In this document: positions 1-7,196 of the stretch, one piece after another | How positions within the stretch are numbered: the stretch's first letter is position 1 | Layout: each line of letters starts with the position of its first letter | DNA from: Mesorhizobium alhagi CCNWXJ12-2 | GTDB taxonomy: Bacteria; Pseudomonadota; Alphaproteobacteria; Rhizobiales; Rhizobiaceae | Assembly: GCF_000236565.1 (NCBI RefSeq) | Contig: NZ_AHAM01000027.1 | Coordinates: 95,163 to 159,162 of the forward strand | DNA: 64,000 nt | Direction: 5' to 3' | The notes under the pieces: generated by a model | Database searches by the model: none | The model's input: only the letters and a program-made list of their open reading frames with translations | What the model was told of the DNA's origin: nothing | Made by a program: the position numbers and the translations under genes

Positions 1-289
1 TGGCTTTTACAATGTGCCGAGACCATGGCAGCAAACCGTTTAGGAAACGTATCCCGGGCAGCGGCGTTTTGCTGGCAAATGCCGGCCTTGAACTGACGTA
101 GGGTCAGGATGAGTTCAGTTCCGGGCTCGCACCTGGTAAAGCCGGAGCGGCGTCGGCGCTGGCGGCCAATATCATGGGGGATTCCCGCCGCACCACCTTT
201 TGATGCTAGGATCAAAATGTCTCGATTGGCAGGCCGCGGCCAAGCCTGTACATGCTTCATCGCCAACGCACCGACGCCGGAGACCTAGC
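1..289. other. Window-edge region with no assignable gene
   Basis: The three plus-strand frames entering from the left edge close after about 13 to 35 codons, at positions 42, 95 and 101. None of these tails is recognisable, so the end of an upstream gene may lie here but cannot be named. The rest is the leader of gshB. No promoter of convincing quality is visible. Confidence 0.3.
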
Positions 290-1231
290 ATGCCGCTCGA
301 TATCGCCCTGCAGATGGACCACATCTCGACCGTGTCGATCGCCGGCGATACGAGCTTCGCGCTTGCGCTCGAAGCGCAGCGGCGCGGCCACCGGGTGTTC
401 CACTATACGCCCGACCGGCTGTCGATGGCCGGCGGCCGGGTGTTCGCCCGCATAGAGGAGCTTCAGGTCCGCGACGAGAAGGGCAATCACTTCACGCTCG
501 GCGAACCGGTGCGCACCGACCTTTCGGAAATGGACGTCATCCTGCTTCGCCAAGACCCGCCCTTCGACATGAACTACATCACGACGACGCATATTCTGGA
601 GCGCATCCATCCGAAGACGCTGGTGGTCAACGACCCGGCCTGGGTGCGCAACAGCCCGGAAAAAATCTTCGTCACCGAATTTCCCGACCTGATGCCGGAA
701 ACGCTGATCACCAAGGACGTGCGCGAGGTCGACGCCTTCCGCAAGGAGCACGGCGATATCATCGTCAAGCCGCTCTACGGCAATGGCGGCGCGGGCATCT
801 TCCATCTGCACGAGGCCGACCGCAACCTCGCCTCGCTGCTTGAAATGTTCGCGCAGATGTTCCGCGAGCCGTTCATCGTGCAGCGCTACCTGAAGGAGGT
901 GCGCGCCGGCGACAAGCGCATCATTCTGATCGACGGCGAGCCGGTGGGAGCGATCAACCGCGTGCCGGCCGAGCACGATTCGCGCTCCAACATGCATGTC
1001 GGCGGCCGCGCCGAGAAAACCGCACTGACCGAACGCGAACGCGAAATCTGCGCCCGCATCGGACCTTCGCTCAAGGAGCGCGGCTTCATCCTCGTCGGCA
1101 TCGACGTGATCGGCGACTACATGACCGAGATCAACGTTACCTCGCCGACCGGGATACGCGAGGTGAAGCGGTTTGGCGGCGCCGACATAGCGGCGCTGTT
1201 CTGGGACGCCGTCGAGGACAAGCGACGCTAG
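290..1231 (+). CDS. gshB: Glutathione synthetase (GshB)
   Basis: ATP-dependent ligase joining gamma-glutamylcysteine and glycine, the second step of cytosolic glutathione synthesis. The 313-residue product has the family's usual length. Residues 1-125 form the N-terminal substrate domain and 126-300 the ATP-grasp domain. Diagnostic segments are [13 protein letters not shown] (159-171), the ligand region around E280 and N282 ([11 protein letters not shown]), and the [10 protein letters not shown] segment near 238-247. The ATG at 290 was chosen because the protein then begins at the conserved start ([10 protein letters not shown]) behind a GGAG-type site. An in-frame extension to 200 would add unconserved residues. 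The gene stands alone: an IS1595-like element now separates it from comM downstream. Confidence 0.95.
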   Translation: MPLDIALQMDHISTVSIAGDTSFALALEAQRRGHRVFHYTPDRLSMAGGRVFARIEELQVRDEKGNHFTLGEPVRTDLSEMDVILLRQDPPFDMNYITTTHILERIHPKTLVVNDPAWVRNSPEKIFVTEFPDLMPETLITKDVREVDAFRKEHGDIIVKPLYGNGGAGIFHLHEADRNLASLLEMFAQMFREPFIVQRYLKEVRAGDKRIILIDGEPVGAINRVPAEHDSRSNMHVGGRAEKTALTEREREICARIGPSLKERGFILVGIDVIGDYMTEINVTSPTGIREVKRFGGADIAALFWDAVEDKRR

Positions 1232-1311
1232 CGCGGCATGTTCTCGCGGCCACAACCGGCTGCAATCGCGATGCAGCCTGTGCGTTCATTTTGTTCCTGC
1301 CTTGTTCTTGC

Positions 1312-1319
1312 TTTGGGCT
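1312..1319. repeat. Target-site duplication, left copy (8 bp)
   Basis: TTTGGGCT lies directly outside the left inverted repeat and recurs exactly at 4422-4429 outside the right one. Eight-base duplications are the norm for IS1595-family transposition. Removing the element plus one copy restores a single intergenic stretch between gshB and comM. Confidence 0.95.
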
Positions 1320-1349
1320 GGCGATTATATCTTTGACAAACCCATAGCC
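1320..1349 (+). repeat. Left terminal inverted repeat (30 bp)
   Basis: The segment starts GGCGATTATATC and ends CCCATAGCC. It is the exact reverse complement of 4392-4421. It contains TTGACA at 1333-1338, which could act as a -35 element reading inward, but no good -10 hexamer follows at normal spacing on this side. Confidence 0.95.
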
Positions 1350-1379
1350 AGAGCAAGGACGAATTGATATGAGTGGTAC

Positions 1380-1775
1380 ATGGACAAACGCATCACGGTC
1401 GCCTTTTGGGCTATTGATATTCTGCTGTTGGCGGGGCCGTTCGTGATGCCCGGCATTCCAATCGAAGTGGCGTGGTTTGCGGTCGTGATGGCTGTTGGCA
1501 TGCTTGTTTACTCGCTGTTCCCACGTAGATTTCTTCCCAAGCGATGGCGGGGCGAATCGCCTAGCTTTGACACAGGAAAGCACCCAATGACCAAGGCAAC
1601 GCTTCTCGGCCTGAAACCAGGGGCCAAGATCGACGGGCTAAAGATGGATGGCAATGTGATCGAAGGTTACGACCAAGCCAGCCTAGCCGAACTTGAAAGC
1701 GGCGCGGAAATCAAGGATGGCGTAGCCACCAAGAACGAAATTCGCCGCACAGCCAAGAAGGCCGACAAAAGTTAG
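1380..1775 (+). CDS. Passenger gene: small membrane protein of unknown function
   Basis: A 131-residue protein. Two hydrophobic helices (about residues 7-27 and 30-47) are followed by a basic turn (RRFLPKRWRG) and a soluble tail of about 80 residues. The tail contains alternating short strands (GAKIDGLKMDGNVIEG), which look like one or two rungs of a parallel beta-helix or bactofilin-like fold. This is pattern reading only. The ATG at 1380 has no strong ribosome binding site and the alternative ATG at 1369 is out of frame. It converges on the next gene and overlaps it by four bases (1772-1775). It is cargo of the IS1595-like element, and no family could be named. Confidence 0.6.
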   Translation: MDKRITVAFWAIDILLLAGPFVMPGIPIEVAWFAVVMAVGMLVYSLFPRRFLPKRWRGESPSFDTGKHPMTKATLLGLKPGAKIDGLKMDGNVIEGYDQASLAELESGAEIKDGVATKNEIRRTAKKADKS

Positions 1776-2158
1776 ACCGCAAGCGACGTAGTGAGGGCGG
1801 TAGTCGTCAGCCACTTCGAGTCAACCGATATCAAGGGCGGTCGCTTATCCTCTACAGGCGGCGTCCATCCGCTTACGTAGTGACGCAGTTTTTGCGGCTC
1901 GCGCGCTTCTGGTTGGGGCGCTCTGTGAACTTCTGCCCGCCGAGGCTCTGTTGCGGCAACGTGGTTCCCTTCGAGGGAAAGGTCGTGATTCCATCCGGAT
2001 ACCTCCACCGCCGGGCGGCCTGAGTCATCGCGAATCGTACAATCGTGGATCTTCGTCCCCCGCGTTCCTTGCAGATGCGCCAGTTGGCCACCATTGACGG
2101 TGAAGCCGGAGATGGTGCTGTCTAGGCAATGCTTAAGCTCAATCGCAACGAAGCTCAT
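1772..2158 (-). CDS. Passenger gene: putative beta-helix-like protein
   Basis: A 128-residue protein with no signal peptide or membrane segment. Residues 14-65 carry repeating strand-turn units (STISGFTVNGG, GTKIHDCTIRDD, HDLSLEGNHV) typical of right-handed parallel beta-helix rungs. The C-terminal half is polar and proline-rich. Its ATG lies inside the TGA of the upstream gene (ATGA at 2155-2158), so translation is probably coupled, making a minus-strand passenger operon 2806-1772. The resemblance between its rungs and the tail of the convergent membrane protein suggests a related fold or partnership, but that is inference. Function unknown. Confidence 0.6.
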   Translation of the reverse strand: MSFVAIELKHCLDSTISGFTVNGGQLAHLQGTRGTKIHDCTIRDDSGRPAVEVSGWNHDLSLEGNHVAATEPRRAEVHRAPQPEAREPQKLRHYVSGWTPPVEDKRPPLISVDSKWLTTTALTTSLAV

Positions 2159-2340
2159 TTCTTCCGGCTCCCTTTGCGAGATGGCTTTCCCTGTTGGACA
2201 GGGGGCGGTGCTTTTGCGATCTTCTTCAACGCACGGTCAAAGGCTTCCTCGGACTGGTCGGTTTCCAGTTCGCGGGCGGCTTCGCGGAACTTGTCTATTT
2301 GATTGGGTGTTTCAGTCGAAGGCGCTTTTGTCTTTTTCAT
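2155..2340 (-). CDS. Passenger gene: small basic protein of unknown function
   Basis: A 61-residue protein that is lysine/arginine-rich at both ends (starts MKKTKAPS, ends KPSRKGSRKK) around an acidic helix (KFREAARELETDQSEEAFDRALKKI). The ATG at 2340 is preceded by GAGGA at suitable distance. A start at 2376 is possible but lacks this site. It overlaps the end of the HARE-type gene by 29 bp in another frame and shares an ATGA with the gene downstream, so it sits in the middle of a three-gene minus-strand cargo operon. The composition suggests nucleic-acid or protein binding. No family recognised. Confidence 0.6.
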   Translation of the reverse strand: MKKTKAPSTETPNQIDKFREAARELETDQSEEAFDRALKKIAKAPPPVQQGKPSRKGSRKK

Positions 2341-2806
2341 CGTTCTTGGTTTCCTCTTCGTCCGCCGCGCGGCCAATCAGGTCCATTATGCTTGGCTGCT
2401 CGGTTACCATGTCGGACATAACGTAGCCTTGGCCTGCTATGTTGGTGAAGCGCTCCTTCTCCCTCCAAAGGATGGTCCCGAGATAGCGTGGCTTGTCTTC
2501 ACTGTGCAGTTCGACGCCGGCACTTTCCAACCGTGATACGATTTCCGAGCGCGTTAAGGGATGGCCAGCCCCTCGAATCACTCGCTCAGCCAAGTCCGCG
2601 ATTTCGGGGGGGCGGAGCCGCCGGCTGGCTCGGGGATTCACAAGTTTCTTGTTTCCTCCTACAGGTGAATCACCCGTATCGGGTTCAATCTGTTCTTCTT
2701 CTGATCCAGAAAAGCGCTGGTAAAGGGCCAGGAACGAATTGATTTGGGCCAACTCCCTTTCAATTTCTTCCTTCCTTTTCAATGCGTTATCGTACGCACG
2801 ATCCAT
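2312..2806 (-). CDS. Passenger gene: coiled coil plus HARE-type winged-helix protein
   Basis: A 164-residue protein. Residues 5-32 form an amphipathic coiled coil (NALKRKEEIERELAQINSFL) and 33-62 a polar linker. Residues 66-132 read as a winged helix of the HARE-HTH kind: helix AERVIRGAG, the characteristic G-H-P-L-T-R-S-E-I turn, then YLGTILWREKERF and the wing GQGYVMSD. The tail is acidic (DEEETKNDEKDK). HARE domains occur in chromatin factors and in restriction or modification proteins, so a DNA-binding regulatory role is likely but unproven. The ATG at 2806 is chosen because AGGAGG lies 6 bases upstream. The frame stays open much further upstream (to 3307), but that extension looks non-coding. 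First gene of the cargo operon. Confidence 0.7.
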   Translation of the reverse strand: MDRAYDNALKRKEEIERELAQINSFLALYQRFSGSEEEQIEPDTGDSPVGGNKKLVNPRASRRLRPPEIADLAERVIRGAGHPLTRSEIVSRLESAGVELHSEDKPRYLGTILWREKERFTNIAGQGYVMSDMVTEQPSIMDLIGRAADEEETKNDEKDKSAFD

Positions 2807-3189
2807 GGATGCCTCCTTCGTATGTCGGAGACGTATCACGGCGTAGCGCGGGCAGCAAGGGAAGGACTCGTTAACCATATTTTGACGTGCGCGAGACGCT
2901 CGCCGGCTTGTGCGGTGTGTCCAAGAACCGTATATTGAAATGCGCGAGTCACAGAAACGCGCCACAAGGAGTTCTCTGATGCGAAGAGTGTAAGCCTCGA
3001 CGCCACGTCCACCGGCCAATCGAGTGTGACTAACGAAGAAGGCCGATACCGCGGGTAACGGTAATCGGCCTTCGTGGTGGTCAAGTAACCGAAATAGCGG
3101 CGCTAGCCGCTGCGGTCCTTTCGCTTCCAATGAAAGAATCGCACTTCTAGCGCCTCTTTTCAAGGCCCCTCGCCTGAAAGAGGTGAAGA
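2807..3189. other. Non-coding interior of the IS1595-like element
   Basis: This 383-bp stretch lies between the start of the HARE-type gene and a 25-codon ORF. It holds the leader of the minus-strand cargo operon (ribosome site at 2811-2818), one strong hairpin at 3038-3073, and short palindromes built on AGCGGC/GCCGCT around 3100-3115. The open frames here are arginine-rich and unconvincing. Confidence 0.4.
3038..3073. other. Strong hairpin inside the mobile element
   Basis: GAAGGCCGAT (3038-3047) pairs perfectly with ATCGGCCTTC (3064-3073), extended by ACC/GGT across one bulged A, leaving a loop of about 9 bases. Neither side has a clear run of T. It could end transcripts running in from the transposase side or protect RNA ends. 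The role is unknown. Confidence 0.55.
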
Positions 3190-3267
3190 ATGGTTTGGGT
3201 GAACCCCTACCAGCGCTTCCGCTTTGGCCGCATCGAATCTGTCTGCGGCCACTTCCGTAGCCGCTAA
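3190..3267 (+). CDS. Candidate 25-residue small protein in the mobile element
   Basis: ATG at 3190 is preceded by AAGAGGTG about 6 bases upstream. The ORF encodes 25 residues starting MVWVNPYQRFRFG and ending CGHFRSR, then TAA. A terminator-like hairpin with a T run follows at 3317-3347 on the same strand, so a short plus-strand transcription unit is plausible. The peptide is aromatic and arginine-rich with one cysteine and one histidine, and its content is unlike the random arginine/proline-rich frames around it. Too short for a family assignment. Without conservation data it could still be chance. Confidence 0.4.
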   Translation: MVWVNPYQRFRFGRIESVCGHFRSR

Positions 3268-3316
3268 TCAGGCGATGGCGGCGTAGCCGCTCAGCCTGTC
3301 CGATCAACCCGACTCG

Positions 3317-3347
3317 CCCGGAGCATCACGCTCCCGGCTTTTTCTTT
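3317..3347 (+). terminator. Candidate intrinsic terminator in the mobile element
   Basis: CCCGGAGC (3317-3324) pairs with GCTCCCGG (3330-3337) apart from one bulged base around a short ATCAC loop, followed by CTTTTTCTTT on the plus strand. It would end the small plus-strand unit containing 3190-3267 before it meets the convergent transposase gene. Confidence 0.55.
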
Positions 3348-3407
3348 CGCTTTTCGTATTGCCATAGCGGCAACTTCAACTGGACCGGCTTTCGGTAGTG
3401 ATCGGCC

Positions 3408-4355
3408 TTAGACTGCAACAGGTCTGCGATAGGTGAGGCGGCGGCCAGCGGCACCCTTAAGAGCAAGGGCGGAACGTTCCTGATCTTCAACGCCAAGCGC
3501 CGAACGATTGGAATAGCGGAAGTCAAATTCGGCCAGATAGCGGTGCAGGTGGTGTTCGGCGCAATGCTGATACACGCCCTTCATGCCGCGCTTGAAGATC
3601 GAATAGAAGCCTTCGACAGTGTTGGTGTTGATGCCGCCAGCCTTGCCGTATTCGCCTTTGCCGTGCTCGACAGAACCGTGCATGGCGAACGTCTTGCCGA
3701 CCGTGACGTACTGGCGGGCCTCGTCGGTCATGAATGCGCTTTCCTTGGCGATGTTCGCGTTGACGATAGGCACAACGCGGGCAACCGCCGTAGTGTCGAT
3801 ATGGAAGGAACGGGCGATGCCACCGCGCTCGACAAGCGTCAGAACGATATTCTTGTGCGCCGTGCCCTTGTTGATCGGAACGTCCGCGAGACGACCGATA
3901 TAGGTTTCGTCAGCCTCAACGGTCTTGCCGTTGCCGCCCATGGGCGTGAAGTCATCGGAGCGCATGGCTTCACGGATGCGATGCGACAGGAACCACGCGG
4001 TCTTGTAGGTGCATTCCAGAACGCGGTGAAGCTGATGGCTGCTGATGCCCTTCTTGCTGGAGCACATGAGGTGGATTGCCTGTAGCCACTTGTGCAGCGG
4101 CAGGTGGCTTTCCTCGAAGATCGTGCCCATGCGAACCGTGAACTGCGAACGGCAGGCGGCGCACTTGTACAGGCCATGGCGCTCAACGCCTTGCGGGTGC
4201 TTCTTGGAACCCTTCGAACGGACGCCGACCAGCTTGTAGTGCTTGTCCATGGAACCGCACTTCGGGCACACCGGACCCTGCGGCCAAAGCATCGCCTCGA
4301 CGTGTTCGAAGGCTGCGGCTTCGTTATGGAAATAGGGCTTGGACAGGACGGACAT
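3408..4355 (-). CDS. IS1595-family transposase (ISXO2-like DDE)
   Basis: A 315-residue transposase that moves the element by a DDE mechanism. The N-terminal zinc ribbon has Cys pairs at C30/C33 and C65/C68, followed by a helical DNA-binding region (HLPLHKWLQAIHLM, SSHQLHRVLECTYKTAW). The catalytic core shows D149 in VEADETYIGR, D211 in MTDEARQY and E248 in NTNTVEGFYS, with the typical family ending of HRYLAEFDFRYSNR. The length is normal and no frameshift is seen, so the enzyme looks intact. ATG at 4355 is used because GAGGG lies 8 bases upstream; a TTG five codons earlier overlaps that site. A second reading frame at its 3' end is discussed under findings. Confidence 0.93.
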   Translation of the reverse strand: MSVLSKPYFHNEAAAFEHVEAMLWPQGPVCPKCGSMDKHYKLVGVRSKGSKKHPQGVERHGLYKCAACRSQFTVRMGTIFEESHLPLHKWLQAIHLMCSSKKGISSHQLHRVLECTYKTAWFLSHRIREAMRSDDFTPMGGNGKTVEADETYIGRLADVPINKGTAHKNIVLTLVERGGIARSFHIDTTAVARVVPIVNANIAKESAFMTDEARQYVTVGKTFAMHGSVEHGKGEYGKAGGINTNTVEGFYSIFKRGMKGVYQHCAEHHLHRYLAEFDFRYSNRSALGVEDQERSALALKGAAGRRLTYRRPVAV

Positions 4356-4379
4356 GGTTGGTTCCCTCAACGTCCCATC

Positions 4380-4408
4380 AGATTACGTTAGGGCTATGGG
4401 TTTGTCAA
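4380..4408 (-). promoter_or_regulatory. Transposase promoter with its -35 inside the terminal repeat
   Basis: Reading leftward, TTGACA (4408-4403) is a perfect -35 inside the right inverted repeat. After exactly 17 bases comes TAATCT (4385-4380), a good -10. Transcription would start near 4373, giving a leader of under 20 bases before the GAGGG site and the ATG at 4355. Confidence 0.75.
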
Positions 4409-4421
4409 AGATATAATCGCC
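4392..4421 (-). repeat. Right terminal inverted repeat (30 bp)
   Basis: Exact reverse complement of 1320-1349. Besides the inward TTGACA it contains an outward TATAAT at 4412-4417, directed toward comM, but no matching -35 is found at 16-18 bases. Confidence 0.95.
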
Positions 4422-4429
4422 TTTGGGCT
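4422..4429. repeat. Target-site duplication, right copy (8 bp)
   Basis: TTTGGGCT, identical to 1312-1319, directly abuts the right inverted repeat. Confidence 0.95.
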
Positions 4430-4504
4430 GAGATCTGTGCTTGTCTGACGCAGGGTCAGTTGTGACCAGGCTGCGCGGGGCGCGGAGCAAGCTCGGGGGA
4501 CGGC

Positions 4505-6037
4505 ATGGTTTCGCGCGTACGCACTGTCGCGTTTCAGGGCATCGAGGCTGTTCCGGTCGATGTCCAGGTGATGGTCGCCCCGGGCAAGGTCAACATGCAT
4601 ATTGTAGGGCTGCCGGACAAAGCGGTGGCCGAGAGCCGAGAGCGGGTGCAGGCGGCGCTGCATGCGTCCGGCCTTTCGATGCCTTCGAAGAAGGTGACCG
4701 TCAATCTGGCGCCGGCCGACCTGCCCAAGGAGGGCAGCCACTACGATCTGCCGATCGCGCTTGGACTGATGGCGGCGCTCGGCGCGATACCTGGCGACGC
4801 GCTGGCGGACTATGTCGTGCTCGGCGAATTGTCGCTGGACGGGACGATCACGGCGGTGTCGGGCGCGCTGCCGGCGGCGATCGGCGCCAATGCCGACGGC
4901 AAGGGGCTGATCTGCCCGGCGGCATCCGGGCCGGAAGCCGCCTGGGCCGGCGCCGAGATAGACATTCTGGCGCCGCGCAGCCTGATCGCCATAGCCAATC
5001 ATTTCCGCGGCACGCAGGTGCTGACGCGGCCGGTTGCGAGCGTACACGCGCCTGCCCGCGATTTGCCGGATCTCGCCGACATAAAGGGCCAGGAGACCGC
5101 CAAGCGGGCGCTCGAGGTGGCCGCGGCCGGAGGCCACAATCTCCTGATGGTAGGACCGCCCGGTTCCGGCAAATCGATGCTCGCGCAGCGCCTGCCGTCG
5201 ATCCTGCCGCCGCTCAGCCCTCGCGAGCTGCTGGAAGTGTCGATGATCGCCTCGATCGCCGGGGAACTGAGCGGCGGCAAGCTAACCGACCGTCGCCCAT
5301 TTCGCGCGCCGCACCATTCCGCCTCGATGGCCGCGATGGTCGGCGGCGGCCTGCGCGTCCGGCCCGGCGAGGTTTCGCTGGCGCACAACGGCGTGCTGTT
5401 CCTCGACGAATTTCCGGAGTTCTCGCCGCAGGTGCTGGATTCGCTGCGCCAGCCGATCGAGGCCGGTGAATGCATGATCGCGCGCGCCAATCACCGCGTC
5501 ACCTATCCGGCGCGCATTCAGCTCATCGCCGCGATGAACCCGTGCCGCTGCGGCATGGCCGGCGAGCCGGGCTATCGCTGCGCGCGCGGGCCGCGCTGCC
5601 AGACCGACTATCAGGCACGCATCTCCGGCCCGCTGCTCGACCGCATCGACCTGCGCATCGAGGTGCCGGCGGTGTCGGCGTCTGACCTGATCCGGCCGGC
5701 GAGGGCCGAATCCAGCGAAGCGGTCGCGGCGCGCGTGGCGATGGCGCGCGCCATTCAGCAGCAGCGATTCGCGCGGCTCGGACCGCAGGCGCCGACAACC
5801 AACGCCCATTGTGCCACCGCGACGATCGAGGAGATCGCCGCGCCCGACGCGCATGGTCTCGCGCTGCTGCGCGACGCGAGCGAGAAACTCGGCTTTTCGG
5901 CACGCGCCTATCACCGGGTGCTGAAAGTGGCGCGGACGCTTGCCGACCTCGACGCCAGCGAGACCGTCGGCCGCATCCATCTGGCGGAGGCGATCTCATA
6001 CCGGATCGCGGGCGAAAGGCTGGCTCAGGCGGCGTGA
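4505..6037 (+). CDS. comM: ComM/YifB family AAA+ ATPase (Mg-chelatase-like)
   Basis: A 510-residue protein of the YifB/ComM family. In naturally competent bacteria ComM is a hexameric helicase promoting branch migration during recombination. Residues 1-170 form the Lon-protease-like N-terminal domain. The AAA+ module has Walker A GPPGSGKS (217-224) and Walker B VLFLDE (297-302). A Cys cluster (NPCRCGMAGEPGYRC...C) and the C-terminal Mg-chelatase domain (SARAYHRVLKVARTLADL) complete the family layout. ATG at 4505 follows a G-rich site (GGGGGA). The start is only 84 bases from the IS1595-like element, which has replaced whatever lay farther upstream, so its transcription may be altered. Confidence 0.92.
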   Translation: MVSRVRTVAFQGIEAVPVDVQVMVAPGKVNMHIVGLPDKAVAESRERVQAALHASGLSMPSKKVTVNLAPADLPKEGSHYDLPIALGLMAALGAIPGDALADYVVLGELSLDGTITAVSGALPAAIGANADGKGLICPAASGPEAAWAGAEIDILAPRSLIAIANHFRGTQVLTRPVASVHAPARDLPDLADIKGQETAKRALEVAAAGGHNLLMVGPPGSGKSMLAQRLPSILPPLSPRELLEVSMIASIAGELSGGKLTDRRPFRAPHHSASMAAMVGGGLRVRPGEVSLAHNGVLFLDEFPEFSPQVLDSLRQPIEAGECMIARANHRVTYPARIQLIAAMNPCRCGMAGEPGYRCARGPRCQTDYQARISGPLLDRIDLRIEVPAVSASDLIRPARAESSEAVAARVAMARAIQQQRFARLGPQAPTTNAHCATATIEEIAAPDAHGLALLRDASEKLGFSARAYHRVLKVARTLADLDASETVGRIHLAEAISYRIAGERLAQAA

Positions 6038-6415
6038 GCGGCGGGTGGCCAAGTCCCGGACGGTTGGTACCGTCTCGCCGAGGGGGTCGGGCAGGAGGTT
6101 GGGGGTAGGGCGGCAGCGACACGACCAAAGAGTGAGGGCGCAACAAGCCACCAGAGCATGCGCCCGAGCCCCGGCTTGGTTCGGAGGGCATGGCCGGATT
6201 CAAATCTCGGCGGCTGATTCATCCGCTGAAGTCGGTATGGGACCCAGACTGGCAATGGCGGCCTTATCCAAAGCCGAAGACTTTTCGCGGTTCACACCTC
6301 GGGCATGTTCGCGAACCGGTGGCGGCCTGCGTCGGGCCGGCAGCCCTCCCACAAGCCCGCTCGGCAGAACGACAGCCGTACGTAGAACCAGATGGCAGGC
6401 TTGTTAAGCGGAACG
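6038..6415. other. 378-bp intergenic region without a supported gene
   Basis: Lies between the convergent comM and BTLCP genes. A plus-strand frame from 6190 (90 codons) runs into the antisense of the BTLCP gene and has no good ribosome site. GGATTCAAATC near 6192-6202 resembles a tRNA T-loop, but no acceptor or anticodon stem can be built. No clear terminator was found. Confidence 0.4.
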
Positions 6416-7036
6416 CTACTGCACCGAACCGACCAGCGGGGCCTGGCCTTCGCGGATGCTGACCCAGCGCCCGGTGTGGTCGCTCGCCTGCCGCTTCAGG
6501 AAGCGGTAGCCGGTATTGTCCCATCCGCGCACGACATTGGAGAGGTTGTCGAGGATGAAGTCGCCCTTGTCGGTGCGCACGGTCAGGATGGCATGGCCTT
6601 CGCCGTCGGCTTTGCGCACGACGGTGATGAGCAGGTTCGAAAGCGAGAGTCCCCGCGCCTTCAGGGTGCGGCGCTTCTCGAGCACATAGTCCTCGCAGTC
6701 GCCGACGTCCTTCGGATAGGCCCAGACCTCGTCCTTGCCGAAAATGTCGAAGTCATTCATCGGGCGTATGGCGCGGTTGACCGCTTCATTGACGTCCACC
6801 AGAATTTTCCAGAGCGCGCCGGTCATCTTTTCCGGGCCTAGATCGCGCGTCCGGATGGCGCATTCGGCCGGCTGCACCTTGCAGAATTCGTAGTGGCCGA
6901 TCGGCTGGGAAGTCAGGCCGCCGGTCAGCATCGGCGCCCCAGCAAGCGCCGGGCTTGCATAGCAGCCGATCATCGCCGCCACAGAGAATATTCCGGCGCG
7001 CAGCGTTGCGCGCCGCGCCTTTGCAGTGGAGTCCAT
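6416..7036 (-). CDS. Secreted transglutaminase-like cysteine peptidase (BTLCP, DUF920)
   Basis: A 206-residue protein with an N-terminal signal sequence (hydrophobic 13-32, likely cleavage near ALAGA), so it probably acts in the periplasm. The bacterial transglutaminase-like cysteine proteinase fold is marked by a Cys-His-Asp triad: C114 in GDCEDYVLEKR, H148 in EGHAILTV and D163 in GDFILDNL. The GDCEDY motif is diagnostic for PF06035. LapG, which releases adhesins, belongs to this family, but no LapD-like receptor or large adhesin lies nearby, so the substrate is unknown. The gene is monocistronic and convergent with comM. Confidence 0.85.
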   Translation of the reverse strand: MDSTAKARRATLRAGIFSVAAMIGCYASPALAGAPMLTGGLTSQPIGHYEFCKVQPAECAIRTRDLGPEKMTGALWKILVDVNEAVNRAIRPMNDFDIFGKDEVWAYPKDVGDCEDYVLEKRRTLKARGLSLSNLLITVVRKADGEGHAILTVRTDKGDFILDNLSNVVRGWDNTGYRFLKRQASDHTGRWVSIREGQAPLVGSVQ

Positions 7037-7196
7037 GCCCGTTTGCCCCGCTTTTTTTTATTAATGAAAGGTTAAGGGCGATTTGCGGGATATGTCAATT
7101 CACGCATCTGGCTGATTATCCGGATGGTTACCGTTGCGCGGCGAGCGCGACGAATTTGCAACAGAAAGAGCGCGAGAATTTACAACCAGGCGAGGC

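Larger units (their letters stand above)
1320..4421. mobile_element. IS1595-family (ISXO2-like) element with passenger genes
   Basis: This 3102-bp insertion is defined by perfect 30-bp inverted repeats (1320-1349 and 4392-4421) and an 8-bp target duplication. Its transposase (3408-4355, minus strand) occupies the right end. The rest holds cargo: a two-helix membrane protein (1380-1775), a beta-helix-like protein (1772-2158), a small basic protein (2155-2340), a HARE/winged-helix protein (2312-2806) and a 25-codon ORF (3190-3267). Identical ends and an intact duplication suggest a recent or well-maintained insertion. It lies between gshB and comM and breaks no recognisable gene. IS1595 relatives with passenger genes are known as a class, but I do not recognise this cargo. 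Confidence 0.93.

Noticed and set aside
257..1255. A 332-codon minus-strand open frame
   Set aside because: Antisense to gshB with His/Asp/Arg-rich composition and no recognisable domain.
2836..3084. An 82-codon minus-strand ORF in the mobile element
   Set aside because: Its first codons are encoded by the arms of the 3038-3073 hairpin, it has no ribosome site, and it overlaps the leader of the HARE-type gene.
2807..3307. N-terminal extension of the HARE-type protein to 331 residues
   Set aside because: The extension is Arg-rich without conserved character, and AGGAGG stands right before the ATG at 2806.
6185..6260. tRNA-like sequence (GGATTCAAATC resembling a T-loop)
   Set aside because: No acceptor stem, D-arm or anticodon arm can be assembled around it.
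6190..6462. A 90-codon plus-strand ORF after comM
   Set aside because: Weak ribosome site, no recognisable content, and its end overlaps the BTLCP gene in antisense.
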